Shown piece by piece: positions 12,888 to 23,817 of a stretch of 64,000 nt of DNA. Source of the DNA: Paramarasmius palmivorus. Lineage: Eukaryota; Basidiomycota; Agaricomycetes; Agaricales; Marasmiaceae. How positions within the stretch are numbered: the first letter of the stretch is position 1; each line of letters starts with the position of its first letter. Location: positions 372,001-436,000 of the forward strand of contig JAYKXP010000017.1 of the NCBI GenBank assembly GCA_037176845.1, given 5' to 3'. Under the pieces are notes generated by a model that saw only the letters and a program-made list of their open reading frames with translations, searched no databases and was not told where the DNA came from. Both the position numbers and the translations under genes were made by a program.

Positions 12888-14449
12888 ATGCCAACTCTCA
12901 AGGAGCAACTCGAAGTCGTAGACGAGGAGATTGAAAAGACAAGGAAACATCTCCTAGGGCTCCAGTCATATCACAACTCTCTTCTTCCCATCTGCCGACT
13001 TCCAGATGAAGTACTTGCTCTCATTCTCAAATTCTGCGTCACACCTACCCCCGGCTCGCAGCCCGCTTGGATTAGGGTCACCCACATCTGTCGACACTGG
13101 CGCAGAGCCGCCTTGGAGTGTCCCTCAATGTGGGATACTCCCGATTTTGATCATCCACGCTGGGCGCGAGAAATGCTTTCGCGAGCAAAGGCAGCTCCTC
13201 TTCGCATTCACGCAGCCGTCAATGCAACTAGAAAGGGCCAGCAAGAGGTATTGCAAGCTTTGCAGGACATGACACGGGTCTCAGAGCTCCACATCCCCCA
13301 TCGCTCACAACAAATGTTCTCCGCTCTCATCCAACCTGCTCCTATACTCCACTCTCTCAAGCTAGTCAACTATCAGCGTCCTACAAAGTTGGAACTACCA
13401 GAGAACTTCTTGGCAGTTGCGCCCCTTGTCTTCGAGCACTACATTTACAATGTTGTACGCTGAATTGGGAGACGACGGCTCTGAGACTCGAAGGCTTGAG
13501 GTTGTTGCATCTGAATACCGGTGATAGAATCCCCCGGACAGATTCCAACTTCGGGGGCTTCCTGCGAGCATTGCAATCGATGCAGGTGCTCGAAGCCTTG
13601 GAGCTCTTCGATTTCCTGCCGTACGGCGAGCCCATCACTCACAACGCGAACGCCAGCACGACACTGCACAAGCTCCGGAACGTTATGGTGCAGGGCGCCC
13701 CTTCTGGTTGCGTCGATTTACTCAACACCATAACGATTCCTTCCAGTGCTTCCGTGACTATAGTCACCGTCGTCCACCGAGGAAGCGAGTTGATCGAAGT
13801 TCTTCCTGTCCTTTCCCGCTTTGCTGGGATTGCCGAAGATCAAATGAATTCAGTATACTTGGATTTGAAGCAAATTCGACCCCACAGTGAATTTGTGTTG
13901 AAGATATTCGACAGGGATCTTCCCGATGAGCCATCATATGCACCTTCACGGTTCATGTTAAGATTAAGGGTTCTAGAACCGATCTTCAATCACGTTCCGG
14001 ACAATGAACTTAACGATGCCGCTAAGCAGGTGTTGGCGGTGTTACCTCTTTCCCGCCTTCAGGCTGTCCATTTCGCACTTAGGAATGGGTTCTCCGCAGA
14101 AGATTTTGTTCAACGTCTCGAATCTCTGGCCCAGCTTCATACGATACACGTCGCAGGCCCCTGTGCAGTGGCATTTGTCGAGGCACTTTGTCGTCATCAA
14201 GGCACTTCATCACAGCGCCCTTTTTCACCCCTGAAAGCCAGGTTTGACCGACCTTCAGCTTTTGTCGAGGGCGATACTGGTGTCGCATTTGACAGGCTGT
14301 TGTGTGAGCTACGGCAGCGCTCGGAGCGAGGGATTGCAATTCACAGCATTGGCATTGAACATGCAGCAAATTTCGATTCGGACCGATATTCCAGGTTGGT
14401 GTCAGTCGTGGAGGTGGTCAATTGGGATGGTCGCATAAACAGAGGTTAG
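12888..14449 (+). pseudogene. F-box-like protein A1, broken by 1-nt frameshift
   Basis: Family A member. The first frame (12888-13463) encodes an N-terminal coiled coil, then ICRLPDEVLALILKFC (F-box) and ICRHWRRAALECPSMWDTPDF. At about 13416 homology to the other A copies shifts to the +2 frame, where the protein continues without a stop to 14449 (LHLNTGDRIP, then the LRR-like part). One missing base explains the whole break: the A copies read FLAG-(C/N)APxLR across this point. The unshifted frame stops at 13463. Either the gene was recently inactivated or the base is an assembly error. The intact rest, with no other stop in about 520 codons, favours something very recent. It is the most divergent A copy and lies at the outer end of the left half of the cluster; A5 holds the mirror position. 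Confidence 0.8.
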
Positions 14450-15170
14450 AAGAGATTCGAACTACTCGTTTCACGTACTGGTAGGAATTGTACTCGATCT
14501 GCCAAATGCCAAAGAGTCTTCGACTTTTACCTCCTCCACTTCCAGTGCAGGTATGCTTTCTTAACTTCGAACATGGATGAAGCTCCTGCTCGTCAGGAGA
14601 ATTACTACTCGCTTGAACCGAAGGTGAGCGGAAATCTGCAGAGCACTGGCAAGCAGAACAGGTTTGAAATGTTGATAATTTATAACTTTCACATGTATTC
14701 GCGTACGCACGGAGTTGGAATGCGGTCTGCCAGATATATGAACTGCCAGCGTGTTGAGATTTAGACTGTGCTAAAGCGCATCTGAACATGACACGGACTA
14801 TATCTAGATAATATGTAGGTCTCCTGGGCAAATCTAATATCAGTCTCGAAACTAGACGCTGTGAACATGATGATAGTCGATTAAATAAATAAAGTACTGT
14901 TCATAGCGTTGATACGCCAATAGCGCGGGAACAAGGCGATCTGCACCTTAGGCTTTCTCCCAACCACAACAATCCAGATTCCTTCCCAGTATTTCACCTC
15001 GAAACCACGCCGAAGGATAGTGACTCTGAAGGTTCATCGAGTTCAGGCCATTTAAGCGCATACCATTTTTGATTGAGATTGAAGGAGAAAGAGCCTGTCT
15101 ATGAGGTGAGTATTCCGGCCAGTATCCCAACAAACACACCTACTAACTATGAACAACAGATATTGATTCA
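14450..15170. other. Spacer between A1 and A2
   Basis: No convincing gene. A 137-codon frame on - (14418-14831) overlaps the end of A1 and has no recognisable motif. The last ~110 bases carry the 5' UTR intron of A2 (GTGAGT at about 15105, acceptor CAG at about 15160). It is closely similar to the leader of A4 read from the other strand. Confidence 0.5.
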
Positions 15171-16796
15171 ATGGCAAATATTGAAGAGCAATTCCGGCTC
15201 CTCGACGAGAAAATCGCACAAACTAAGGAGAACCTTCGCAGTCTCCATTTCCAACGCAATGCCCTCATCCCCATTTGTCGCCTTCCCAGTGAAATTCTCG
15301 GCCTCATCCTTACCTTTTGTGCCTCAGACGAGCGTTTACGACGATATGGCACAACTCGCTTACGAATGAGCTGGCTCTGGCTCACACACGTCTGTCAACA
15401 CTGGCGCGCAATTGCGTTGGGGTGTCCAGCTATGTGGGATACACCAGACTTTTCCAAACCGTCTTTAGCACGGGAGATGCTCGTGAGAGCAAAGCTTGCG
15501 CCTTTGTATATCCGTGCCACGGTTCGCAGCGACAGAGTGGACCGGCAAGAGGTTCTGAGGGATGCCCTTCGAGACATGACACGCGTCGCAGCGATCGAGA
15601 TTGACACCTCTCTTCCACTGATTCTGGATGTCCTTTCGAGAATCATCCAGCCTGCTCCAGTACTAGAAAAACTCTGCATTTACAACGAGCGGAGTACCGA
15701 TAGGGTCATATTACCAGATGATTTTCTGGCTGGTAATGCCCCTCGTCTTCGAGAGGTGTCTCTTCGATACTGTATGTTGCATTGGGGACACATGTCCAAA
15801 ACTCTCAGTGGCCTTCGTTCGCTCTATTTACACGGTGGTGAAAGTAACCGGATCCCACAGTCTGATTTGAAGGCCTTTCTGCAAGCAATGCAGACGATGC
15901 AGCTTCTTCAGACTCTCAACATTATCAACGTTTTCCCTGATGGCGACTCCATCGTTCTCGACACTATTACTCTTTCCAAGCTGGAGCGTGTCAGGGTGGT
16001 TGACTCGATTAATGGCTGTATTAGTCTACTCAACTGCATTGCATCGCCCTTGGCAGCCTCAATCGATATCGAGGGCATCGTCTCCCAACCCGGTGACTGC
16101 AAAAAGGCACTCGCCGTTCTTCCACGCCTTTTTAGCATCGTACAAAGTCGCACCCAATCCTGCTACATATGCGCAACAGACGATCAGTTTGAGATCAAAA
16201 TGTTTGACCAAGATCTCCCTCGTCGACCACTCTTTGAAAATTCGCTGTTCAGATTTGAGCTGTCCAAGAGGGCAACCAATCCTGTGCCACTCTCAGGCTC
16301 CGAATTCTACGATTTCACCAAGCGATTCTTGGAGCTGTTACCCTCCTTACGTGTACCAGCTATTTATCCAATACTTGGCAGTGAATTCTCTGCAGAGGAT
16401 TTCAGTCGGTATTTTGGTTCTTTGACAGAACTCCACACAATTGCTGTACAGGGATCTTGCGCGTATGCGTTCATACAGGCTTTTCACTCTTCTACGTCTA
16501 TACATCCTCCCGGCGACATCCCCTTTTCTTCCCTCAGAAACATTGTCCTGAAGAATATGGACTATGCGAGATGTTTGGATGCAGGCGCATGGCCAGCCGC
16601 TGGTGTCAGGTTCGTGCATGCACTGCGACATCGTTTGGCACAAGGAAAAGCCATCCATTGTGTCAATATTAGAACTTGCATCAATTTCAATATCGAACAG
16701 TTTGACGAACTGAAGGATGTTGTTAGGGGTGTTTACCGGGATGGTCAGTCTAGTAACGGTGATGGCAAAGAACTAGAGATCGACTCGTCGGACTAG
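15171..16796 (+). CDS. F-box-like protein A2
   Basis: Intact 541-residue single-exon member of family A. Residues 1-35 form a coiled coil (EEQFRLLDEKIAQTKENL). Residues ~36-52 are the F-box core (ICRLPSEILGLILTF), followed by LTHVCQHWRAIALGCPAMWDTPDF, the family signature. The remaining ~430 residues are a leucine-rich, solenoid-like region, with an acidic tail. A short 5' UTR intron precedes the ATG. Its closest relative in the window is A4 (33870-35486, - strand). The two proteins align over their full length with only short differences, and their leaders also match. The presumed function is that of an SCF ubiquitin ligase adaptor; the solenoid would choose the substrate. Confidence 0.88.
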   Translation: MANIEEQFRLLDEKIAQTKENLRSLHFQRNALIPICRLPSEILGLILTFCASDERLRRYGTTRLRMSWLWLTHVCQHWRAIALGCPAMWDTPDFSKPSLAREMLVRAKLAPLYIRATVRSDRVDRQEVLRDALRDMTRVAAIEIDTSLPLILDVLSRIIQPAPVLEKLCIYNERSTDRVILPDDFLAGNAPRLREVSLRYCMLHWGHMSKTLSGLRSLYLHGGESNRIPQSDLKAFLQAMQTMQLLQTLNIINVFPDGDSIVLDTITLSKLERVRVVDSINGCISLLNCIASPLAASIDIEGIVSQPGDCKKALAVLPRLFSIVQSRTQSCYICATDDQFEIKMFDQDLPRRPLFENSLFRFELSKRATNPVPLSGSEFYDFTKRFLELLPSLRVPAIYPILGSEFSAEDFSRYFGSLTELHTIAVQGSCAYAFIQAFHSSTSIHPPGDIPFSSLRNIVLKNMDYARCLDAGAWPAAGVRFVHALRHRLAQGKAIHCVNIRTCINFNIEQFDELKDVVRGVYRDGQSSNGDGKELEIDSSD

Positions 16797-17137
16797 GACT
16801 TGGACTATTGAGGGAAATTATCTTGTTGCCCCTTTCAATGTATAAACAGCTTGCATACCAGTGAAGCAGCGTAATCTCGTTTTATTATTCCAGCTGTTCC
16901 CTAGTGGGACCTCGTTGTACTATTTACGGAGTCGTGTATCTATCTATCTATCGTATATAAATAGCAAACAAGTGCTGACTAATAGCACGCAACTTGGCTT
17001 TGAACCATCATCTTAAGTCGGGACAGAACTCATCTTCGGCCATCTGTCTAGCAGGTGAGTATTTCCCAGTATCATTCAAATGCCAACAACTGATCTGGTG
17101 ATCTCACCTTGTCGTGCTGCGATCAGCCAGTCTTAAG
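16797..17137. other. Spacer and 5' leader of B1
   Basis: Contains a short TATC microsatellite (about 16938-16952) and a GTGAGT donor at about 17054 with an acceptor CAG at about 17130. These are read as the 5' UTR intron of B1 by comparison with the matching leaders of B2, B3 and B4. Confidence 0.5.
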
Positions 17138-18658
17138 ATGACTGAACACAATTATTCCCATCTGTCCATCTCCCACCTTCCTACCGAAATCTTTACCAAG
17201 ATCTTTACATATTGTACAGATTGCGATTCAAGCACCAACCCCACTGACTCCATATTGCAACTCACTCACGTTTGTCGGCAATGGCGAGCTATCATCCTAA
17301 ACTACCACCTTTTTTGGTCGCGCCCCGACTTCTCGCGGCCCCGACTGGCGAGAGAAATGGTCCAGAGATCCAAACCGGGTCCTCTAGACATTTGTTGGTA
17401 TTCCAGTTATCCAGAGGCATTGGTAGCAGAGGCATTGGTAGCAGAGGCTCCCCGCATCCGAGCATTATCCTTGACGTCCTTGCCATTCGGGCGTCGGCGG
17501 GTTGGCACACTACTCCTATCACTCACGCAGCCCATGCCACTGCTCCAGTGTTTGAGTATCCGGGCGAGCGATGACGAAGCCAACCTCTAGCTTCCTGCAC
17601 ACATCCTCGCTGGTGGATCTCCGCTTCTCGAGAATCTCGTGCTACACCAATGTAAAATTCCTTGGAAGTCTTCCATATTCGCCAACCTTACTAAACTTGA
17701 TCTGAATGGTGACAAGCTGCCCGCCAGTGACCTGCCAAACGCATCAGAGTTTTTACAGTCGTTGGGCGGGGCACCATTACTAGAGGATCTCTGGCTCAGT
17801 AATGTGTTTCCTCTGTCTATCGCGACAGATGCGCAACCAGCCGTTGTTGCGCTTCCTCATCTACAGGGACTGTACCTAGGAGTAGGCAATCCAGCTCAAA
17901 CACATTCGTGTATCGAAACATTTCACCGGCTCTCTTTCCCACAAACCGCCAATGTTCGATTGTATATCTCGTACGCCGAGTCCGCTTTCTTATCCCCCTC
18001 ATCTTCCCCACTCTTCCGCGGATTTTTCAGGAAAATGTCATCGTCAGGAGAGGCGAAAATCCTCGGACTGTGCGCTGAGATACATGATACCAACTTGAGA
18101 CTGAAGATTGGGTACAAAGCTATCCCATTCGACCCGGAAAGCGACATGTTGGAGGACGACTGTGCGAATGAAATGCTTTCTTCTTCGGTGAATATTGCAT
18201 GGCATGGTACTAGCCGCCACTATGCGCCGAATGAGACTATCGTTCGAGAGATGGTTAAATCCTTTGATATGAAACACCTCGAGACCATCGACCTCCGGGA
18301 GTTTACCGAAGAGGAGGGGTTGTCAAAGGCTATATTCGACACCCTGGTCGATTCGACGACGCTCAGATGTCTCCTTATCAGCAGGGAAAACATGGAGGCT
18401 TTCTTCTCATGTGTCACGGCGGCAAAGTCCTTAGCTTTTCCGGCTCTACGTGACCTTGGTGTTTATGACCTTAGTGGAAATTTTTTTTGGCCGCTTGTGT
18501 CTGCATTGGAGGCGCGACCCGAGAAACTTGAACGATTGATCATTCATCAAAATTCGCTCTCGAAATCGAAATTCAAACGACTACAAGCCATTGCTGATGT
18601 CATATTCTCCGCCTGGACGTGCCGTATTATGTCGATATCAGACTGTGACATGAAGTAG
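17138..18658 (+). pseudogene. F-box-like protein B1, single in-frame stop
   Basis: Family B member. The ATG (MTEHN) sits just after a leader intron and matches the starts of B2-B4. The F-box core is LPTEIFTKIFTYC, then LTHVCRQWRAIIL and FWSRPDFSRPRLAREMVQRSKPGPLD. At 17588-17590 a TAG replaces the GAG found in the other B copies (B2 and B4 read EANLELP there). The same frame then stays open to 18658 with full-length homology, so this is one nonsense mutation in an otherwise intact 506-codon gene. A short duplicated LVAEA stretch occurs at about residue 100. It may be a fresh pseudogene, make a truncated F-box-only protein, or be a sequencing error. The C-terminus also lacks the acidic tail of B4 because of an earlier stop. 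Confidence 0.82.
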
Positions 18659-20259
18659 ATGAAGGTGAAGAGGACTAGATGATGAGATGTATGATTAGGA
18701 TGGTTATTCCGACCTTTATTATTCCGAAGACTGGTCTTGACTATATCCTTCATGTATTTGTACAAGGGTTGTATTATCAATCAATCTCCTGAGCGGGCAT
18801 CGCAGACGTTCTCCATGAGATCTGGGGTGAAGAACAGGCAATTAATAAGCACAAGTTTGGGCACTTGAAGTTGGGAGAAATTACCTCTGTTTGTTGTTCC
18901 AGGTATATAGTGTTTTCGAAGCTCGGGCTTGGGTCTGGCTTCACCAAGGTCAGGCTTCATAGAAACTCAGGCCGGGCCCCGAGGCCTAAAGGCCTAAGCC
19001 TCCAGTTGGGCGGGCTTAGATGCCGCACGCACAAGGAAGGACCACTGTTGTCAGGAGCTAAAGTGTAGCTTTGCGGCCAATTGCAGTGTACGAGTTAATT
19101 GTGTTTAAAACTGCCTTTGGATGCTCCGAGACTCACCACTGTAAAACGACAATGAAGTAACAAATTGCCAAGGACTGGACTCGAAGTCGCAATTTGGTAT
19201 GGGGCACGGTATTCGTAGCTTTCTTCGAAGATAGTGCGGGTTCTTTCGGGATGTGAGACAGTACTTTAAGCATGGGTGAAGCACGTACCAAGCCCCGTCT
19301 CTTTCTGCCTCATCTAGATCTTGGTCCATCTGTGGTTCGTCTTCACCGTTAGCACTGTATCTTTTTGCCTGACTTGTACTACGAAGGACGAACTTGCAAA
19401 GATGTCGCGTCAAGGACGAGGAACGTGTTACTATTAACTGAGGTATCGATAAACCGTATATGTATGTCAGCAATTTCGTTGTGGAATAGAACCGGACGGC
19501 GTACTGGGCGTGTTCTCCTAGGTCTGATTCAAAACAGAGTTAGAGTCGCGCCTATGGGAGGAGAGGAAAGGGCTACCCCCTGTCAATGACTCAAATGGTC
19601 GGCGCAAACGTATGGTAGACTCACCAAAGTCGTCAATATCAACATCCCAACCAGTATTCCTGGGCCTATTGACATTCCAGAGAATGCTGTCCGTTCTATA
19701 AGTTCTTATCCTTGCTTCGTGCCTTGAATATCGGAAGGCTCCAATGGATGAGTTACTAAAGAGCGTGATGATGGTGGTTCGGGAACAAGCCTCAAGGTCG
19801 CGACGCGTCTCTTCTGCTCACCATCCTCTCCTCGCAAGTGTACACCTCCGAGTGTCGAGAATGAAAAATTCAAAAGGCCGGTACGAGACTGCCGGAATCG
19901 AGACTGACCACGTTCTTTAAGTCCTGCTTCGACTTTTCACGATCATCCTCACAAATTCGGACACGCTCTACTCTATTCTTCGTCTTCGGACGTTAACCCT
20001 GACTGTTGAGCGTACTGTATGTCATGGCAAGATCTACCGTTCATACCAACTCCTTATAGTGTATGTAAACACTGAATCAAAAAAGCTTACTTTCATGCAA
20101 CGTTGGACAGCTCAAGATTCCTCGAAAGCCTGAACAAAAGAAGAACGCAGAAGAACGAGATATAATTATCTTCCTGTCCTGTCCTGTATATTGTTCAATC
20201 GACTGAACGCTATGAATGTAAATCTCTACCAAACCGTCTATACATACTCTAAATCCCCT
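18659..20259. repeat. Inverted-duplicated segment S1, no intact gene
   Basis: About 18700-18870 matches the 3' flank of B4, and about 19100-19800 matches 30590-31290 on the opposite strand (S2). Both copies include a short, convincingly coding stretch read on - in S1 (19473 down, with EDEPQMDQD and AERDG...YVLH). A second coding-like stretch is read on + near 19630-19800. Neither gives a complete gene. 19830-20259 holds nothing recognisable and is the 3' flank of the FYVE gene. Confidence 0.65.
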
Positions 20260-22433
20260 TCACCTCCTCTTACCCCCATTCCCCGCCCCTTTACCCCCAG
20301 CACCCCCACCCAAAACTCTCCCAATCTCCCCCCTAATCTCCCCCAAATTCTCTCTCAACACTCTCGCATCCTCAAACTTTCTCATCCCCGTCGCTTCCTG
20401 AATCATCGTCTCCAAAAGCGCCTCCTGCTCCAACAACGGTTGTAGGGTCTGCGCCGTCTCCTTGTCTACGTCCAACTCCAGGGGTTCTTCGGGTTTAGGT
20501 GTAGAAGAAGAGGAGGAAGAAGGTGGTTGAGGGGAGATAGACTGAAGAGGAAACATATTCCTCTCCAAGAACCCGTTGGCACGTGCGAATATGGCTTTTT
20601 GGACGCGTTCTTGTCCCGTGATGGTGGCGTTGTTGGCGGTTCGTGGGCCTTTGCCTGTTGTTTTGGTCGTCGTGGCGGATGAGGATGAGGATGAAGGCAC
20701 GGGCAAGCGGAGAATGCGTTTGGCTAGGGCGTCGTATTGCGCAAAGGCCTATGTATAGGAATGAGTAGGTAGCAGGAAAAGGAAGGAAGGGGGCACGAAC
20801 CTCGAGTAACCGTTTCCTAGCCACCATAGCTTCCTTCGTTAACGGTTCCTGTTTATCTTGTCTACCACGCCTCATCAGCCACCACCCCAACACAAGATAG
20901 AAAGAAAAAAGGACACACACCCCAAACTCAACACCATCTCCTGAAACTGCGGTAACATCTCCTCAATCTCCTTTTCTAGCCCAATCAACGCATCGTACAA
21001 CCTCAAAAACATTCCTTCCTCTTTGCTAGGTTCTCTATCCCTCATAATCTGCTGTTTTTGTAGGATTGGTTTACAGGTCCTACAAATCCTAACACCCTTA
21101 AGGAACTTCTCCTCTTCCCCTTCCTGTCCTTCTTCAACGCCGGATTTAGGTCGGCGTACACCATAATCGACACCTTCGCCGACCTCTTCGATTTTATGCG
21201 TCTTGGGGTCTACGACGAAGAGTAAAGAGCATTTAGGTGTGGGTGGTACGTGGGGCAGGTTACAGATAATTCGACCGCAGAGTCTGCAGTGGTGTTTTCT
21301 GTTTGTGAGGGTGTTGAAGGGTGTTGAGCAGAGTGGGCAGGCGGAGATGGAGGAGTCTGGTTCCCAGGGGGTGATGCGTTGTTCCGCGGCTGGGCGTAGT
21401 TTGGTTGTTAGTTAGTAGGTAGTAGGTAGGAGGTAGTAGGAAACAAGCGAACGTACATCGAATATCATTCTTCGCACCCATACTAGAACTCTTCCATGGA
21501 CTACCTTCAAATGAAATCGACGCGCGTAGGTCTTTGAGGTTGAAACTATCAAAAATCGAGGACGATCTCTTCAGTTGTTTCTCTTTCTCCTTCTCCTTCA
21601 TCTGTAAAGGCACAGCACTAGGTCTTACCCCCGCCCCAGAACCAGAACCCGACCCAAAATGCAACTCGATAATCTTATCCAACCTCCTCTCCAATTTAGT
21701 CCTCTCAACGCGTTTTTGTCCACCATCTTGGGCAGCACGACGTGCAGCGAGAAACTCGTCAGTTCGAGGCCGACGTGTACCGTGTGGTTGGAAGCCTGGA
21801 CGGTATGGTGTTGGTTTCGAGTTCGAGTTCTTTGGGATGGGTGACTTTGCGGTAGGCGTAGGAGTAGGTGACGGTGAACTCGGTAAAGGGACGATTGTTG
21901 GGAGCGGAGAGTGTACTTTGGGAGGAGGCGGAGGTGGAGGCGGGGTAGGCGCCTTGATTGGGGGTGTTATCGCTGGTTCTGTTGTACCGTTGACCTTGAC
22001 GTGTAAAGAGTCGCTTCTTGGGGGAGGAACTAGATGTTGTGGTTGAGGTGCTACGACCGGTAGGGGAGTAGAAGATTGAGATAGAGGCGAAGGACGGGCA
22101 TGGGGAGTTGATTTGCGAGGAACGATACGGCGGACGGTCGTTCGTGGTGTTGGCGGTGGACTTGTTGACGATGAAGCAACAGGCGGCGGCGTCGAAGGCG
22201 TCACTGGTGGAGGCGGTGTTGCTGGTCCTGGCTCTATCGTAGGAGACGTTGGTGGTGAAACTGCTTCTGCTGGCGGAGAAACAGCTATTATGCTCGTTGG
22301 TCTTGATACATTTCGTGAATGTCGTTTACTCTGCAATTTGTTTAGCTTTATTCAACTAGAAATACGCTTTACTGACTCTGTAAGCTTGGTATGGAACATT
22401 GTTACTGCTGTTTGGTGAATCTGGCTCGGTCAT
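20260..22433 (-). CDS. FYVE zinc-finger/Rab-binding protein (Vac1/Pep7, rabenosyn-like), 5 exons
   Basis: Exons on the complement: 22433-22377, 22330-21457, 21389-20921, 20861-20801 and 20748-20260, giving 649 residues with all phases consistent. Residues ~30-200 are a long, disordered Pro/Ser/Thr-rich stretch. A FYVE domain follows: the WxxD motif is at 319-322, the first Cys pair at 328/331, the RKHHCR signature at 341-346, further Cys at 348 and 353, and a closing RICRTC. After it comes a coiled-coil segment, then at ~588-632 a rabenosyn-type Rab-binding helical hairpin (LQPLLEQEALLETMIQEA). FYVE domains bind PI3P on endosomes. The yeast relative Vac1/Pep7 tethers vesicles at the late endosome with Vps21 and Vps45. 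It is a single-copy gene placed exactly between the two halves of the inverted F-box cluster. The tail is Gly-rich and ends in basic residues. Confidence 0.9.
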
Positions 22434-23817
22434 GATCATCGTAGACGTAGCGGAAAAGCGGAGCAGTTTTGCCGGCGGCAACTCGTTCTTTGCTCTCACC
22501 AGTCACTCTGATCACTGCGGCTGCTGCGTGGTTCTGTGTACAATCCCTGTTACCTTTGAGTCGCAAGACAACGTCGTCAGTATTTCTTCTTCTAGTTTCT
22601 TCTCAGCATACCGCTGGAATCCGCTATCTCCCCGCCACATCAGCGATGCCGCCTCATGCATATTCCATTTCGACCACCATGGAATCGCAATACCCCATCT
22701 TCATATGCTTAATCATCGCTCACCATTCAAACCCTCTTTCAGTGTTCAAACGTTCACCCTTCCATTTCCATTCGGTGTGTCTGTCGCTGACGCTCTTAGG
22801 GTGCCACGGGACATATCGAAGAACCAGCCAGCGCAAGCTCAAATCATTATAACTTGGGTACGCGATAACACATGAACCTTATTGTAACCTACCTTTTCGC
22901 ACTGCGCAGAGCCGACAACACCCGCTGTCTTGAACTCTCGCTCCCGTCTCATGTTTCCCAATAGCTCAAACAATACCCGTAGCTTCTCAGAATCGGTCTC
23001 GTCTGAAGCTGTTGCATGTCGAGACGTCAAGGCCACGCGTTCACGACTGACAATGTTCACCGATCTACCACACGACTCGACTTTGCTTCGGGCGTCTTTA
23101 GCTCCTCCTTCTGAAAAGAAGAAATTTGAAGAACATAGGATAATCCTGCGGTATACTGCTTCCAAATCCCCTAGCTATGGAGTAAGTGCCAAGTCATTAC
23201 GAGTATCGAGTTACCAGGAGATCAAACAGCGGAGTACTACTCTTGTTCTCATTTCGAATTCCACTTTTTCCGAATTCCTTACCCTTGACTCATTGGTCAC
23301 TGTCATGATCGTAATGTCGCTGCCCGTGCTCAAGATACGCGTTTCAATAGACCACCCTTGGCACTGGATGCTCGTAGCCCAAGATCTATATCATTGACAG
23401 GCTACACTCAAATCACGTTCATCCCAAATATAATGGCTATCTATCATCTTGTTAAAGTCCGTAACAGTAACAACATTTTGTAGTCGCTCAATGAGACCGT
23501 GTAGTACCTACGAACCAAGGCAATCTCGGTCGAAATGCGCTTGAAAAGCCTTATCTACCAATCCTTCGGTATGGTTTACAAGGAAGGTACTGGGTAGGTA
23601 CTGGGAACAAAATCCGATTGTCGTCGTTGGGAGAAACGAGTCAAACAGGTATCGATTGACCGCTGCTCACAATACTGTCATCAATAGTTTTACAGGTGAC
23701 CGGGACCTACTTTCTAAATGGTAGTCCGTGTCTGGCACAGTATCAGCAGATGAAGAGTTACAAGTAGTTCAAACCAGTCTTCCAGGTCGGAATAACCATC
23801 CTAATCACATACACCAT
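22434..23817. other. Intergenic, unassigned coding-like frame
   Basis: Between the 5' end of the FYVE gene and the 3' end of B2. On + a frame at about 22913-23397 (109+ codons, with Lys/Glu and Ser-rich stretches) is preceded by an intron-like segment at 22858-22912. It might be the end of a divergent gene, but I cannot build a complete model or recognise a family. The rest shows nothing. Confidence 0.35.

Noticed and set aside
14418..14831. 137-codon frame on - after A1
   Set aside because: Overlaps the A1 3' end and has no motif.
21534..22046. 170-codon frame on +, Gly-rich
   Set aside because: Antisense shadow of the Pro-rich part of the FYVE gene.
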